From Aquificales bacterium (GTDB lineage Bacteria > Aquificota > Aquificia > Aquificales > Aquificaceae): a DNA stretch of 35,029 bases. Shown in pieces: positions 24,167-32,722 of this stretch; positions within the stretch are counted from its first letter, which is position 1; the number at the start of each line of letters is the position of its first letter. Where the stretch lies: NCBI GenBank assembly GCA_027078675.1, contig JALWWX010000237.1, forward strand, positions 1 to 35,029, written 5' to 3'. The position numbers were made by a program, and so were the translations under genes. The notes below the pieces were generated by a model. That model worked only from the letters and a program-made list of their open reading frames with translations. It did not search any database and was not told the origin of the DNA.

Positions 24167-24586
24167 TCAGCTAAGGTACCCCGCTTCTACACCAATACAG
24201 GCTTCGTAGACAAAGGTTATCTTTTCCTTGTATTTTTCAATTACCTCATAATTTTCCGCCCCGGGCTGAAACCATACACATCTTGCACCCACCTCAAGGG
24301 CTTCCTTTACTATTTCTTCCGCAAAGGAAGGATTACGAAAAACATTAACAATATCAATAGGTTCATCAACCTCTCTTAGGGATGAAAGCACCTTTATTCC
24401 AAGGATCTCTTGACCCGCATATCTCGGATTTATGAGATAAATCTTATGTTGTCCCTTCTCAATTACCCTTGCGGTGACATAATAAGAAGGTCTATCCTCC
24501 TTAGGAGAAATACCCACAACCGCGACTGTCTTTGCCTTCTTTAAAACCTCAAGAGCGTCTTCCCTGTGTTTGACCTTCTCTTCCAT
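24167..24586 (-). CDS. CoA-binding (YccU-like) protein
   Basis: A 139-residue Rossmann-fold protein of the CoA_binding_2 family. Visible landmarks: the nucleotide loop VAVVGISPKEDRPSYYVTARV (about 21-41), INPRYAGQEILGIKV (about 52-66), and VGARCVWFQPGAEN with a late EACIGVEAG. The family is related to the N-terminal part of succinyl-CoA ligase alpha, and no reaction is established for the small form. It has a ribosome site, GGTGGAGGT, and TAATAT further upstream, so it is leadered, unlike its divergent neighbour cysS. It precedes hemL by 13 bases. Confidence 0.85.
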   Translation of the reverse strand: MEEKVKHREDALEVLKKAKTVAVVGISPKEDRPSYYVTARVIEKGQHKIYLINPRYAGQEILGIKVLSSLREVDEPIDIVNVFRNPSFAEEIVKEALEVGARCVWFQPGAENYEVIEKYKEKITFVYEACIGVEAGYLS

Positions 24587-24615
24587 AACCGACCTCCACC
24601 GATTGGGATGGTGAT

Positions 24616-24622
24616 ATATTAT
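24616..24622. promoter_or_regulatory. Overlapping -10 boxes between the CoA-binding gene and cysS
   Basis: On the plus strand TATTAT (24617-24622) lies 8 nt before the cysS ATG with no ribosome site. On the minus strand TAATAT (24621-24616) lies about 29 nt before the CoA-binding protein ATG, which does have a ribosome site. The two hexamers overlap by five bases. Confidence 0.45.
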
Positions 24623-24630
24623 TACACATT

Positions 24631-26106
24631 ATGAGCCTTAAAATATACAACACATTGACTGGAAAGCTTGAGGAGTTTGTACCTGTCAATCCCCCTCATG
24701 TTCTCATATACACCTGCGGTGTTACTGTATATGACGATTCCCATGTGGGTCACGGAAGGAGCCTTATAGTATTTGATGTCTTCAGAAGATTTCTTGAACA
24801 TTTAGGCTACAGGGTGAAGTTTATAAGAAACTTTACGGATGTTGATGACAAGATTATAAACAGGGCTAAGGAAGAATGTGTTGACTTTATGACCATAGCG
24901 AACAGATATATAGCCAGTTATTACATAGATATGGAAGCTATAGGTGTAAGGCCCGCGGATGTTGAACCGAGGGTTACAGAGCATATAGAAGAGATAATAG
25001 AAGTTATAGAAAAGCTGATAGAAAAAGGGATAGCCTATGAATCAGGGGGAGATGTTTACTTTTCTGTAAGGTCTTTTGCCGATTACGGGAAGCTTTCAAA
25101 AAGAAGTGTTGAGGAACTTGAGGCGGGGGCAAGAGTTGAACCTTCTGAGAAAAAGAGAGATCCCTTAGATTTTGCCCTTTGGAAGTCTTCAAAGGAGGGA
25201 GAACCATCCTGGGATTCACCGTGGGGTAAAGGAAGACCGGGATGGCACACAGAGTGTGTAGCAATGATATTCAAACATTTAGGACAGACTATTGATATAC
25301 ATGGCGGGGGTCTTGATCTTGTATTTCCCCACCATGAAAATGAAATAGCTCAGGCGGAAGCAATTACGGGAAAACCCTTTGCACGCTACTGGATGCACAA
25401 CGGCTTGGTAACGGTGGGTGGTCAGAAGATGTCAAAATCCTTGGGCAATTATGTAACATTGAGAGAAATATACAGTAAGTATCATCCGGATGTACTAAGA
25501 CTTCTTGTACTCTTTACCCATTACAGGAGTCCTCTTGATTTCTCTTGGGAAAAGATGGAAGAAACTCAGAGGGCGTACAATAGGATAAAGTCTGCCATAG
25601 ATGACCTTGATATTCTTAAAGGACTAAAAATAAAAGAATCTACCGCAGGTTCACATCCCCTTTATGATAAAGTCAAAAAGGCTGAGGAGAAATTCTTTGA
25701 AGCATTGAGTGAAGACTTCAATACACCTGAGGCCCTTGCCCACATATTTGGGCTTGTTTCGGAGTTAGGGCAGATAAAACAGAAGAACATAAAAGAGGGT
25801 AGCATAGAGAAAACCGAACTGGAAGCGTACGAATTTGCAGTCAATTCCATACTTAACAATATGAGGGGCATCTTCGGTATGTTTGAAGAAGAGAGAGAAG
25901 GTTGTAAGAGAAGTCCCATTTCCTTAGGAGGGGAAGCGGAAAAATCTGTATTAGAGGACAAGCTCATAGAGATACTTGTTGAAGCAAGGAATGTGGCGAG
26001 GAAGGAAAAGGTTTACTCCGTAGCTGACTATATAAGGGATAAACTTCATGAGATGGGTATAATTTTGGAAGATACCCCCGCTGGCACAAAATGGAAAAGG
26101 GAATAG
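24631..26106 (+). CDS. cysS: Cysteinyl-tRNA synthetase
   Basis: A class I synthetase that charges tRNA-Cys. Its 491 residues contain the zinc ligand C29 in [15 protein letters not shown], with HVGH as the HIGH motif (38-41); the second zinc region GWHTECVAM and [11 protein letters not shown]; and KMSKS in [18 protein letters not shown]-type helical domain forms the C-terminal third. The start is leaderless by appearance. The stop is 12 bases before the folD start, so the two are probably one operon. Confidence 0.97.
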   Translation: MSLKIYNTLTGKLEEFVPVNPPHVLIYTCGVTVYDDSHVGHGRSLIVFDVFRRFLEHLGYRVKFIRNFTDVDDKIINRAKEECVDFMTIANRYIASYYIDMEAIGVRPADVEPRVTEHIEEIIEVIEKLIEKGIAYESGGDVYFSVRSFADYGKLSKRSVEELEAGARVEPSEKKRDPLDFALWKSSKEGEPSWDSPWGKGRPGWHTECVAMIFKHLGQTIDIHGGGLDLVFPHHENEIAQAEAITGKPFARYWMHNGLVTVGGQKMSKSLGNYVTLREIYSKYHPDVLRLLVLFTHYRSPLDFSWEKMEETQRAYNRIKSAIDDLDILKGLKIKESTAGSHPLYDKVKKAEEKFFEALSEDFNTPEALAHIFGLVSELGQIKQKNIKEGSIEKTELEAYEFAVNSILNNMRGIFGMFEEEREGCKRSPISLGGEAEKSVLEDKLIEILVEARNVARKEKVYSVADYIRDKLHEMGIILEDTPAGTKWKRE

Positions 26107-26118
26107 AGGAGTAATAAA

Positions 26119-26991
26119 GTGACACTGATACTTGACGGTAGATCCCTTTCCGAAAAGATAAGGCAGGAAATTAAGAAAGAGGTTGAAGTATTTTTACAAA
26201 AGGGTTTAAGAAGACCTGCCCTTGCGGTTATACTTGTAGGAGATGACCCTGCCAGCCAGATTTATGTTAACAACAAGAGGAAAGCATGTGAGAAGGTAGG
26301 AATAAGATCCTTATATTACAAGCTCCCTCAAAATACGAGGCATGAAGAGCTTCTTGAACTTATAGCCCAGCTAAACGCGGACGAGGAAGTTGACGGCATA
26401 CTCGTGCAGTTACCTCTGCCCGAGCAGATAAATCAAAGGGAGATTATAACAAGCATAGCACCATCAAAGGATGTGGATGGCTTTCATCCTGAAAATATGG
26501 GTATGCTGTTGTCGGGGTCGGAAGAAGGTTTCATACCCTGTACACCTTTAGGTATAGATATACTACTAAAACACTACAACATAGATCCCAAGGGTGCAAA
26601 TGTAACCATCGTGGGAGCAGGGTTTATTGTTGGAAGACCCCTATCCGCCCTTATGCTGAACAGGAATGCTACTGTAAGTGTATGTCATATATATACACGG
26701 GATATATCCGTTTTTACTCGTGAGGCGGATATACTCATATCCGCAACAGGTGTACCGGGACTTATAGACAAGGAAAAGGTTAAAGAGGGTGCCATAGTTA
26801 TTGATGTGGGGATAAGCAAAGTTAACGGTAAGATAGTGGGTGATGTAAGGTTTAATGAAGTGAAGGAAAAGGTTAAGGCAATTACACCCGTACCGGGCGG
26901 TGTAGGTCCGATGACAGTTACAGCTTTGCTTTTGAATACGGTTAAGGCTTACAAAAAAAGGGTTTATTCTATATCAACTATAAAACCGTAA
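26119..26991 (+). CDS. folD: Bifunctional methylenetetrahydrofolate dehydrogenase/cyclohydrolase
   Basis: FolD interconverts methylene-, methenyl- and formyl-tetrahydrofolate with NADP. The 290-residue protein has the catalytic lysine region YVNNKRKACEKVGI, VDGILVQLPLPEQ, KDVDGFHPENMG, PCTPLG and the cofactor loop GAGFIVGRPLSALML, followed by ITPVPGGVGPMTV. The start is GTG 26119 with a GAGGAG site upstream. It follows cysS closely. The 3' end overlaps the TPR/SPOR lipoprotein gene by 28 bases. Confidence 0.96.
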   Translation: MTLILDGRSLSEKIRQEIKKEVEVFLQKGLRRPALAVILVGDDPASQIYVNNKRKACEKVGIRSLYYKLPQNTRHEELLELIAQLNADEEVDGILVQLPLPEQINQREIITSIAPSKDVDGFHPENMGMLLSGSEEGFIPCTPLGIDILLKHYNIDPKGANVTIVGAGFIVGRPLSALMLNRNATVSVCHIYTRDISVFTREADILISATGVPGLIDKEKVKEGAIVIDVGISKVNGKIVGDVRFNEVKEKVKAITPVPGGVGPMTVTALLLNTVKAYKKRVYSISTIKP

Positions 26992-28073
26992 ATGTTTATT
27001 TTCCTTAATATCTTCAATTTTTTCTTAGCCTCTTTCCTTGTATCAAACTTTCCAAGGATCACCTTATAGATACCTGAGGATTCTGATATAAAGACATTTT
27101 GGAAACCGAGTTTTTTCAATCTTTGAACCATCTTCTCCGCCTTAGATTTCTTTGAAAAGGCTCCCACCTGAATACCATACTTTGGCTTCTTTTCCTCCTG
27201 CTTTTTTATAACTATACCTTCAGTTTTTTTCTCTTTAACAGCTATACCTTCCTTTTTCCTTCTTAATTCTATCTTTTTCTGAATCTCCTTAGCCTTTTTT
27301 ATTCCTTCCCTTTGCTTCTGCTCTATTATAAGGATTTTACTGAGTAGATCGTAGGCCTCCTTTCTTTGAAATTCATTAGTCTGCTTATGTTCAAATACAC
27401 TCCTTATCATTTCCTTTGCAAGATCGTACTTTGCCATATCTATATAAAGCCTTGCAAGACTAAGGTATATAGAAGGGCTTTTAAAGTTATTTGCAAGGAG
27501 GGAGGTATAAACCTTTTCCGCCTTCTCATACTCCTTTATCTCAAGATATGCGCTTCCGAGTTCAAGCTGGGCTTCAACAAAGAGGGGATTGTATGCTGTA
27601 GCCTTTTTTAGATTCTTTATGTATCCCTCTTTATCATCAAGCTCCTTCTTAAGTTTTGCCATATAAAAGTAGGCTATGTGCTTCTTTTCAAAGGTTTCAT
27701 CATTTATAACCTCGCTCAAATATTTTTCCGCCTCCTTATACCTTTTTGTTCTGAGATAGAGGATTCCGAGATTGAGGCGTGCATCACCGAAATGTTCATC
27801 TATCTCTAAAGCCTTCTTTAAACACCTCTCAGCCTTTTCCCACTCTTCAACCTCCATGTAAACCTGACCCAAGGCATTCCATATAATAGGTTCATCCTCC
27901 TTAACACGCGCTGCCTTATGTAGATTTGCTGTTGCTTCCGAGAAATTCTTTGAATAGTATGCAGACATCCCCATATCGTAGTAATATCTCCATTGGCTTT
28001 CCTTATCCTTTGTTGAAAAGGGAGTGCATGATATTACGATAATAAGGAAACCAAGATATAAAATTCTTCTCAT
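26964..28073 (-). CDS. TPR-repeat lipoprotein with C-terminal SPOR domain
   Basis: A 369-residue putative lipoprotein (lipobox VISC, C16) with about six tetratricopeptide repeats from residue 30 to 250 (for example WNALGQVYMEVEEWEKAERCL and ARLNLGILYLRTKRYKEAEKYL), a Lys/Glu-rich linker, and a SPOR domain at about 295-369 (YGIQVGAFSKKSKAEKMVQRL). SPOR domains bind denuded septal peptidoglycan; TPRs hold protein partners. A role at the envelope, in division or in pilus/flagellar assembly is plausible. It overlaps the upstream SPOR protein by 4 bases (ATGA), so the two are coupled. Confidence 0.82.
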   Translation of the reverse strand: MRRILYLGFLIIVISCTPFSTKDKESQWRYYYDMGMSAYYSKNFSEATANLHKAARVKEDEPIIWNALGQVYMEVEEWEKAERCLKKALEIDEHFGDARLNLGILYLRTKRYKEAEKYLSEVINDETFEKKHIAYFYMAKLKKELDDKEGYIKNLKKATAYNPLFVEAQLELGSAYLEIKEYEKAEKVYTSLLANNFKSPSIYLSLARLYIDMAKYDLAKEMIRSVFEHKQTNEFQRKEAYDLLSKILIIEQKQREGIKKAKEIQKKIELRRKKEGIAVKEKKTEGIVIKKQEEKKPKYGIQVGAFSKKSKAEKMVQRLKKLGFQNVFISESSGIYKVILGKFDTRKEAKKKLKILRKINIYGFIVDIE

Positions 28074-28549
28074 CTTATGATGATAACATTACCGAATACC
28101 TTTCTGAGCTTTGTAAGAGCATCCTTCAGTTTATCCTCTTCAATCTTAACCCTAACCTTAAAAAACCCGTCCTCCCTTAAAATGATTGCAGTATAACCCA
28201 TATTCGCTATCTTCTTGAGTGCAACCTTTGCATTCTTTTCTTTTGAGAAAGCTCCCACCTGAATTATTTTTGTTTTTGTTTTTACTTTTTTAACATTATT
28301 TTTTTGGGGCTTCTTTATGTCCTTTACAACCTTTTGTCTTTTCTGTTCTTCTTCCTTTTCTTTTTCCTCCTTCAGTTTTATGTTATCCGCCAGCTCCTTT
28401 CTTATTTCTTTATTGCTTCTTTCTTTATAAACTATAGGAGGTGGATTCGCTATAGGTTTGTTTGAATATATCCACTCGTTAAGTCCTAAGTAAAAGAAGA
28501 CAAGCGCAACCAGAAGACCTATCAACAATACAATCCTGTATCCCTTCAT
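28070..28549 (-). CDS. Single-pass membrane SPOR-domain protein
   Basis: A 159-residue protein with one N-terminal membrane helix (IVLLIGLLVALVFFYLGL, about 6-23), a proline-containing and then Lys/Glu-rich periplasmic linker (about 35-92), and a SPOR domain (IQVGAFSKEKNAKVALKKI, from about 95). This bitopic plan is that of FtsN-like and related division proteins, but I see no further FtsN motif. It starts 8 bases after argS and overlaps the TPR/SPOR lipoprotein by 4 bases. Confidence 0.78.
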   Translation of the reverse strand: MKGYRIVLLIGLLVALVFFYLGLNEWIYSNKPIANPPPIVYKERSNKEIRKELADNIKLKEEKEKEEEQKRQKVVKDIKKPQKNNVKKVKTKTKIIQVGAFSKEKNAKVALKKIANMGYTAIILREDGFFKVRVKIEEDKLKDALTKLRKVFGNVIIIR

Positions 28550-28557
28550 AACATTTC

Positions 28558-30207
28558 CTACATACTTTCTGGTGCCTCAACCCCCATTAACTCAAGGGCA
28601 AAGGCAAAAACATCCCTCAAGCCCTTTATTAGTGTGTATCTCGCCATAGATATATTTATATCATCACCTACAATACGGTGACTGTTGTAGTAGCTGTGAA
28701 ATAGGGAAGCCATATCCTGCAGAAAGTATGTAATAACGTGAGGTTCCTTTTTATACACTATCTCCGTCAATTCATCGCCGAACATAACAGCCTTCTTTAT
28801 AAGTTCCATCTCCTCTTCCAGCTCTAAAAGGTTAAGATATCTTGCAAAGTCTTCGGGTAAGTTATCAACTCCGTATCTGTTCTTCATCTCCCTTGAAATA
28901 CCGCACATGCGGGCATGGGCATACTGGACATAGAAAACGGGATTTTCCGACGATTTCTCCTTAACCACATCAACATCTATGCTCAGGGGGGTATCACTTC
29001 TCTTAGTAAGGAACATAAATCTTACAGCATCCTTACCAATTTCTTCTATAAGTTCCCTTAGTGTTACAAATTCACCACTCCTCTTTGACATCTTAATTTC
29101 TTTGCCCTCCCTGAAGAGCTTAACCATCTGCACAAAGTACACTTCTAACCAGTCTTCTGGTATATCAAGGGCTTTCAGCGCCGCTTTTAGTCTCCTTTCA
29201 TACCCATGATGATCCGCACCCCAGAGGTTTATCACCTTTTTAAAACCGCGTGAAAATTTTTCGTAATGATATGCTATATCTGAAGCAAAATAGGTATAAT
29301 TTCCATCGGATTTTCTTATAACTCTGTCTTTGTCGTCTCCGAAGAGGGAAGATTTAAACCACAAGGCACCATCTTTCTCATATATAAGATCCTTTTCTTC
29401 CAATATTTTTATTACTTTATCAACCAAACCCTTCTCATACAAAGATCGCTCGCTGAACCATACATCAAAATGCACATCCAAATCTTCAAGATCTTCTCTT
29501 ATCCTTTTTAGCATTTCGGATAAACCGTACTCAATACAAAAATCAATAGCCTCCTCCTCAGAAAGTGATAGCAACGTATTTCCCTTTTCCTTTACAATGT
29601 TCTCAGCAATATCTCTTATGTATTCTCCCCTGTATCCTTCTTCCGGAAAGGGATAGGATTTACCCATCAACTCCATATATCTTGCGTATATTGATTTACC
29701 GAGTAAGTAGACCTGATTACCCGCATCATTCACATAGTACTCACGGGTGATTGTGTATCCGAAAAACTCAAGCACATTACAAAGCACATCGCCCACAATT
29801 GCTCCCCTTCCGTGACCCAGATGAAGGGGTCCTGTAGGATTAGCACTTACAAATTCAACTTGTACCTTCTCACCTTTACCTATATTCTTTCTGAACTTCC
29901 TATCCACTCCCTCTCTTATAAGGGAAGTAAATTCTTCAATCCACACCTCCCTCTTTATATCCATATTTATAAAGCCTTTTTCAATCCTGACATCCGAAAA
30001 CACACCCGAATCCAATAATTTCTCAGCGAGGGCGTTTCCTATTTCTTGGGGAGATTTTTTAAGAGCCTTATTTAGTATAAAAGCCACGTTGGTTGAAAGA
30101 TCCCCCCACTCTTTTTCCCTCGGAACCTCAACCTTGAACCTTGCCTCTTTTACACCAAAGAGTGATTCCACCGCCTCCTTTATAAGATGTGCTACCCTTT
30201 CCTTCAT
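28558..30207 (-). CDS. argS: Arginyl-tRNA synthetase
   Basis: A class I synthetase that charges tRNA-Arg and needs the tRNA for activation. Its 549 residues contain the N-terminal Add-1 domain, the HIGH motif in ANPTGPLHLGHGRGA (about 120-134), IRKSDGNYTYFASDIAYH, the KMSK loop as KEIKMSKRSGEFVTL, and a C-terminal DALR domain. No ribosome site precedes the ATG; TAAAAT lies 9 nt upstream and overlaps the fliN stop codon. The gene therefore probably has its own leaderless transcript inside the fliM-fliN run. Confidence 0.96.
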   Translation of the reverse strand: MKERVAHLIKEAVESLFGVKEARFKVEVPREKEWGDLSTNVAFILNKALKKSPQEIGNALAEKLLDSGVFSDVRIEKGFINMDIKREVWIEEFTSLIREGVDRKFRKNIGKGEKVQVEFVSANPTGPLHLGHGRGAIVGDVLCNVLEFFGYTITREYYVNDAGNQVYLLGKSIYARYMELMGKSYPFPEEGYRGEYIRDIAENIVKEKGNTLLSLSEEEAIDFCIEYGLSEMLKRIREDLEDLDVHFDVWFSERSLYEKGLVDKVIKILEEKDLIYEKDGALWFKSSLFGDDKDRVIRKSDGNYTYFASDIAYHYEKFSRGFKKVINLWGADHHGYERRLKAALKALDIPEDWLEVYFVQMVKLFREGKEIKMSKRSGEFVTLRELIEEIGKDAVRFMFLTKRSDTPLSIDVDVVKEKSSENPVFYVQYAHARMCGISREMKNRYGVDNLPEDFARYLNLLELEEEMELIKKAVMFGDELTEIVYKKEPHVITYFLQDMASLFHSYYNSHRIVGDDINISMARYTLIKGLRDVFAFALELMGVEAPESM

Positions 30208-30216
30208 AGGAGAAGT

Positions 30217-30222
30217 ATTTTA
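30217..30222 (-). promoter_or_regulatory. Internal -10-like box of argS
   Basis: TAAAAT on the minus strand, overlapping the fliN TAA stop, lies 9 nt before the argS ATG. The gap has no Shine-Dalgarno sequence (it is pyrimidine-rich), which points to a leaderless internal start rather than simple read-through from fliN. Confidence 0.45.
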
Positions 30223-30687
30223 TATATTTTTGCTTACAGAAGCCCCTATAACATCCTTTCTCTCTTTACCGTATATCTCCTTTATTCTCACCCCGAAATT
30301 CTCCCCTATGGTGACTATCTCCCCCCTTGCAACAAGCTTACCGTTAACTTTAATATCAACAGGATCACTTATCTCGCGATTAAGTTCAACGATCGCACCC
30401 GGATTTAGATCAAGAACATCCTTTAAGGGCATCTCCGCTTCTCCTATAATAACTTCAACGTTAAGGGGTATTTCAAGTATGCTCTGAAGGTCTAACTTAA
30501 GCTCCGCCTCAGCGGATGCGCTTACATCTTCCCCACTTTCACTTTCCGCCTTTTCTGAACTTGCCTTTGACAATTCTTCCTGCTCTTTTAAAGCTTCTTC
30601 CCAAGATTTTGCAAGTTCTTCCTGATCTATCTCTTCCTTGTTTGTTTCTTCACTGGTCTGTTCTTCCTTTTTTTCCTCTTCCATCAT
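30220..30687 (-). CDS. fliN: Flagellar motor switch protein FliN
   Basis: FliN forms the lower part of the flagellar C-ring. The 155-residue protein has an acidic, Glu/Ser-rich, probably disordered N-terminal half (residues 1-75) and one SpoA domain (about 80-150) with the family pattern ILEIPLNVEVIIGEAEMPLKD, LNPGAIVELNREISDPVDI and GEIVTIGENFGVRI. The acidic extension is longer than in many FliN proteins. It overlaps fliM by 4 bases (ATGA), as expected for coupled C-ring subunits. Confidence 0.93.
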   Translation of the reverse strand: MMEEEKKEEQTSEETNKEEIDQEELAKSWEEALKEQEELSKASSEKAESESGEDVSASAEAELKLDLQSILEIPLNVEVIIGEAEMPLKDVLDLNPGAIVELNREISDPVDIKVNGKLVARGEIVTIGENFGVRIKEIYGKERKDVIGASVSKNI

Positions 30688-31643
30688 TCCTCCTCCATGA
30701 ATTCCAAAATCTTTATAGCCTTCATTGTACCCGATTCTCCCAAAATAGCTTTAAGTTTCGGAACACCTTGTATTTTTACCTTAATAGGTTCTTTAATATG
30801 GGTGTTTAGTTTCAATACATGGCCCTCTTCAAGATTGAGAAGATCCTGGATAGTTATAACCGTTTCACCCAAGGAAGCTTCCAACTTAACAGGGACATTT
30901 TTCATATTATCAATCAAATTTTCTTTAACCGAGACTATATCTATCTCAGAGACATTCCTCAATTTTTCTTTAAAGGGTTCAATACTTCTTTCAGGTATTG
31001 CCATATAAACAAACCCTTCAAATCCTTCAATATCAATAATTATCTTTGATACTATAAATCTCTCCCTTGGACTTGCCACTGTAAGAAACTTAGGATTTAC
31101 CTCAATACCCATTATTTCAATATTTCCTTCTATGACAATATTCCAGGCTTCTTCAAAAGATTTCACCAACACATCCACAACCCTTCTTATTATTCTCATT
31201 TCCACCCTTGTAAACTCTTTACCTTCAACTTTGTAAGGTTTGGGCGCTCCACCGAATATACTGCTTACTATGACAAAAATAAGCTTGGGATCAACAACAA
31301 GAAAACTGCTTCCTTTCAAAGGGTTTATATTTAAAATTGCTATTGCGGAGGGAAGGGGTATCTTAAGTATAAAATCTGAAAACTTTATTAGGGTTATATC
31401 CTCCGATCTTACATCAGTAAGGTTAACCACTATGGTTGCAAGTCCTGTCTTTACATTCCTTACCCACTTCTCAATTATTAACTCAAGTCCAGCAACCCTG
31501 CTCATTGAAACATGTTCAAGGGAGTTAAGGTCAAAAGTCTTTACCTGGGAGGTGTCTATTGCTGATTCTTCTTCCCCAGCTTCTTTACCGAGGCTCTGAA
31601 GCAGTAAGTCTATTTCTTCCTGAGATAGAAACTTGTCAGCCAT
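30684..31643 (-). CDS. fliM: Flagellar motor switch protein FliM
   Basis: FliM is the C-ring subunit that receives phosphorylated CheY and switches rotation. The 319-residue protein has the N-terminal CheY-binding motif LSQEEIDLLL (residues 5-14), a CheC-like middle domain (about 45-230), and a C-terminal SpoA domain (about 245-315). It is divergent from cheZ, 114 bases away, with a promoter containing a perfect TTGACA. It heads the run fliM-fliN-argS-SPOR-TPR/SPOR. Confidence 0.94.
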   Translation of the reverse strand: MADKFLSQEEIDLLLQSLGKEAGEEESAIDTSQVKTFDLNSLEHVSMSRVAGLELIIEKWVRNVKTGLATIVVNLTDVRSEDITLIKFSDFILKIPLPSAIAILNINPLKGSSFLVVDPKLIFVIVSSIFGGAPKPYKVEGKEFTRVEMRIIRRVVDVLVKSFEEAWNIVIEGNIEIMGIEVNPKFLTVASPRERFIVSKIIIDIEGFEGFVYMAIPERSIEPFKEKLRNVSEIDIVSVKENLIDNMKNVPVKLEASLGETVITIQDLLNLEEGHVLKLNTHIKEPIKVKIQGVPKLKAILGESGTMKAIKILEFMEEE

Positions 31644-31663
31644 ACTTTACCCTCTTAGAAGTT

Positions 31664-31691
31664 AGAATAAATCTATATTAGCTGATGTCAA
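31664..31691 (-). promoter_or_regulatory. Promoter of fliM
   Basis: On the minus strand: -35 TTGACA (31691-31686), a 16-nt spacer, and -10 TATTCT (31669-31664), about 20 nt before the fliM ATG, with GAGGG between. It has the best -35 match in the window. A TATTCT -10 is only moderate. Confidence 0.5.
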
Positions 31692-31714
31692 GGAAAACAT
31701 TAAAAATTTTTCTG

Positions 31715-31750
31715 TAAAACTTTTTAAAAAGCTTCCGAATTTTATATATT
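31715..31750 (+). promoter_or_regulatory. Candidate FliA (sigma-28) promoter of the chemotaxis operon
   Basis: TAAAACTT at 31715-31722 and TCCGAATT at 31734-31741 stand at the sigma-28 spacing (TAAA, 15 nt, then the CCGA core), compared with the consensus TAAAGTTT and GCCGATAA. A competing housekeeping reading is TATATT at 31745-31750, 7 nt before ATG 31758. No ribosome site precedes cheZ. Which sigma factor is used cannot be settled from sequence. Confidence 0.4.
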
Positions 31751-31757
31751 GTTAATT

Positions 31758-32321
31758 ATGGGTATCAAAGATCTTGAGACTATGGTAAAGAACCTTTTGG
31801 AGGAGATATCAGTACTTGAGTCCAAAATAAGTGAAATAAGTAAGCCCCTTGAGGAAACTTCTCAAACGTTGCCCTCCGCAACTAAGAGTCTGCAGGATAT
31901 AATCACCTATACGGAAAATATAACTCACCAGCTCATGAGTATAACGGAAGAGATTCAATCAAGCATAGCGGATATCAGTAAGAGGGTTGATTTCCTGCTT
32001 CAACTCAACCCGACCCAACGAATAAGACAGGAGCTTGAAGCTATAAAAGAAAAAGGTGATTTTGTAAATAACAAAATACTTGAGATGATGTCTCTTTTTT
32101 CTTTTCAAGATCTTGTAAGTCAACAGCTACAGCTTGTCATAGACATAATTGAGGGTATAAAGAAAAAATTAATAGAGCTTGCTGTTTATTCCGCTATTTC
32201 TGAAGATTCTGTTGATAAAGAAAGAGCTGATGAGATTAAAGGTAAAGTGTCACAGATATTAAACAAAGAAAGGGTGTCTCAAGATGACATAGATAAGCTA
32301 ATGGAGGAATTGGGATTATAA
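31758..32321 (+). CDS. cheZ: Chemotaxis phosphatase CheZ
   Basis: CheZ dephosphorylates CheY-P. With ATG 31758 the protein is 187 residues, mostly long helices. The catalytic motif is FQDLVSQQ, with D118 and Q122 in the positions of E. coli D143 and Q147. The C-terminus VSQDDIDKLMEELGL matches the acidic CheY-binding tail peptide. The ORF track starts at a TTG three codons upstream; ATG is preferred. It heads the chemotaxis run, and cheY follows 12 bases later behind a strong ribosome site. Confidence 0.88.
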   Translation: MGIKDLETMVKNLLEEISVLESKISEISKPLEETSQTLPSATKSLQDIITYTENITHQLMSITEEIQSSIADISKRVDFLLQLNPTQRIRQELEAIKEKGDFVNNKILEMMSLFSFQDLVSQQLQLVIDIIEGIKKKLIELAVYSAISEDSVDKERADEIKGKVSQILNKERVSQDDIDKLMEELGL

Positions 32322-32333
32322 GGAGGTCTCTTT

Positions 32334-32720
32334 ATGGGTATGCCACCAACAAATATAAAAATACTTGTTGTGGATGATATGAGTACTATGAGAAGGATAG
32401 TTAAATCTATTCTAAACCAGCTTGGTTTTACAAATATTGAGGAGGCGGAAAACGGAAAACAAGCGCTTGCTAAGTTGAAGGCTGAAAAATTTGACTTTGT
32501 GGTTACGGATTGGAATATGCCCGAGATGGACGGACTTGAACTTGTAAAAGCTATAAGAAGCGATGATGAACTAAAGAACATACCTGTGCTAATGGTAACA
32601 GCGGAAGGTAAGAAAGAAAATGTTATTGAAGCCCTCAAGGCAGGAGTCAACAATTATATTGTGAAACCCTTTACGCCGGAGGTTTTAAAGGAAAAAATAG
32701 AAAAGATTTTTGGAGGTTAA
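32334..32720 (+). CDS. cheY: Chemotaxis response regulator CheY
   Basis: A single receiver domain of 128 residues that carries the signal to FliM. The acidic pocket is D14/D15, the phosphoacceptor is D59 in [13 protein letters not shown], the switch threonine is T89 in MVTAEGKK, and K111 lies in VKPF. The TDWNMP and VTAE stretches are very close to those of gamma-proteobacterial CheY. AAGGAGG precedes the ATG. It sits between its phosphatase gene and two receptor-like genes. Confidence 0.96.
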   Translation: MGMPPTNIKILVVDDMSTMRRIVKSILNQLGFTNIEEAENGKQALAKLKAEKFDFVVTDWNMPEMDGLELVKAIRSDDELKNIPVLMVTAEGKKENVIEALKAGVNNYIVKPFTPEVLKEKIEKIFGG

Positions 32721-32722
32721 AT

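Noticed and set aside
31240-31599. 119-residue plus-strand ORF inside fliM
   Set aside because: It is a shadow of the conserved FliM frame with no start signal.
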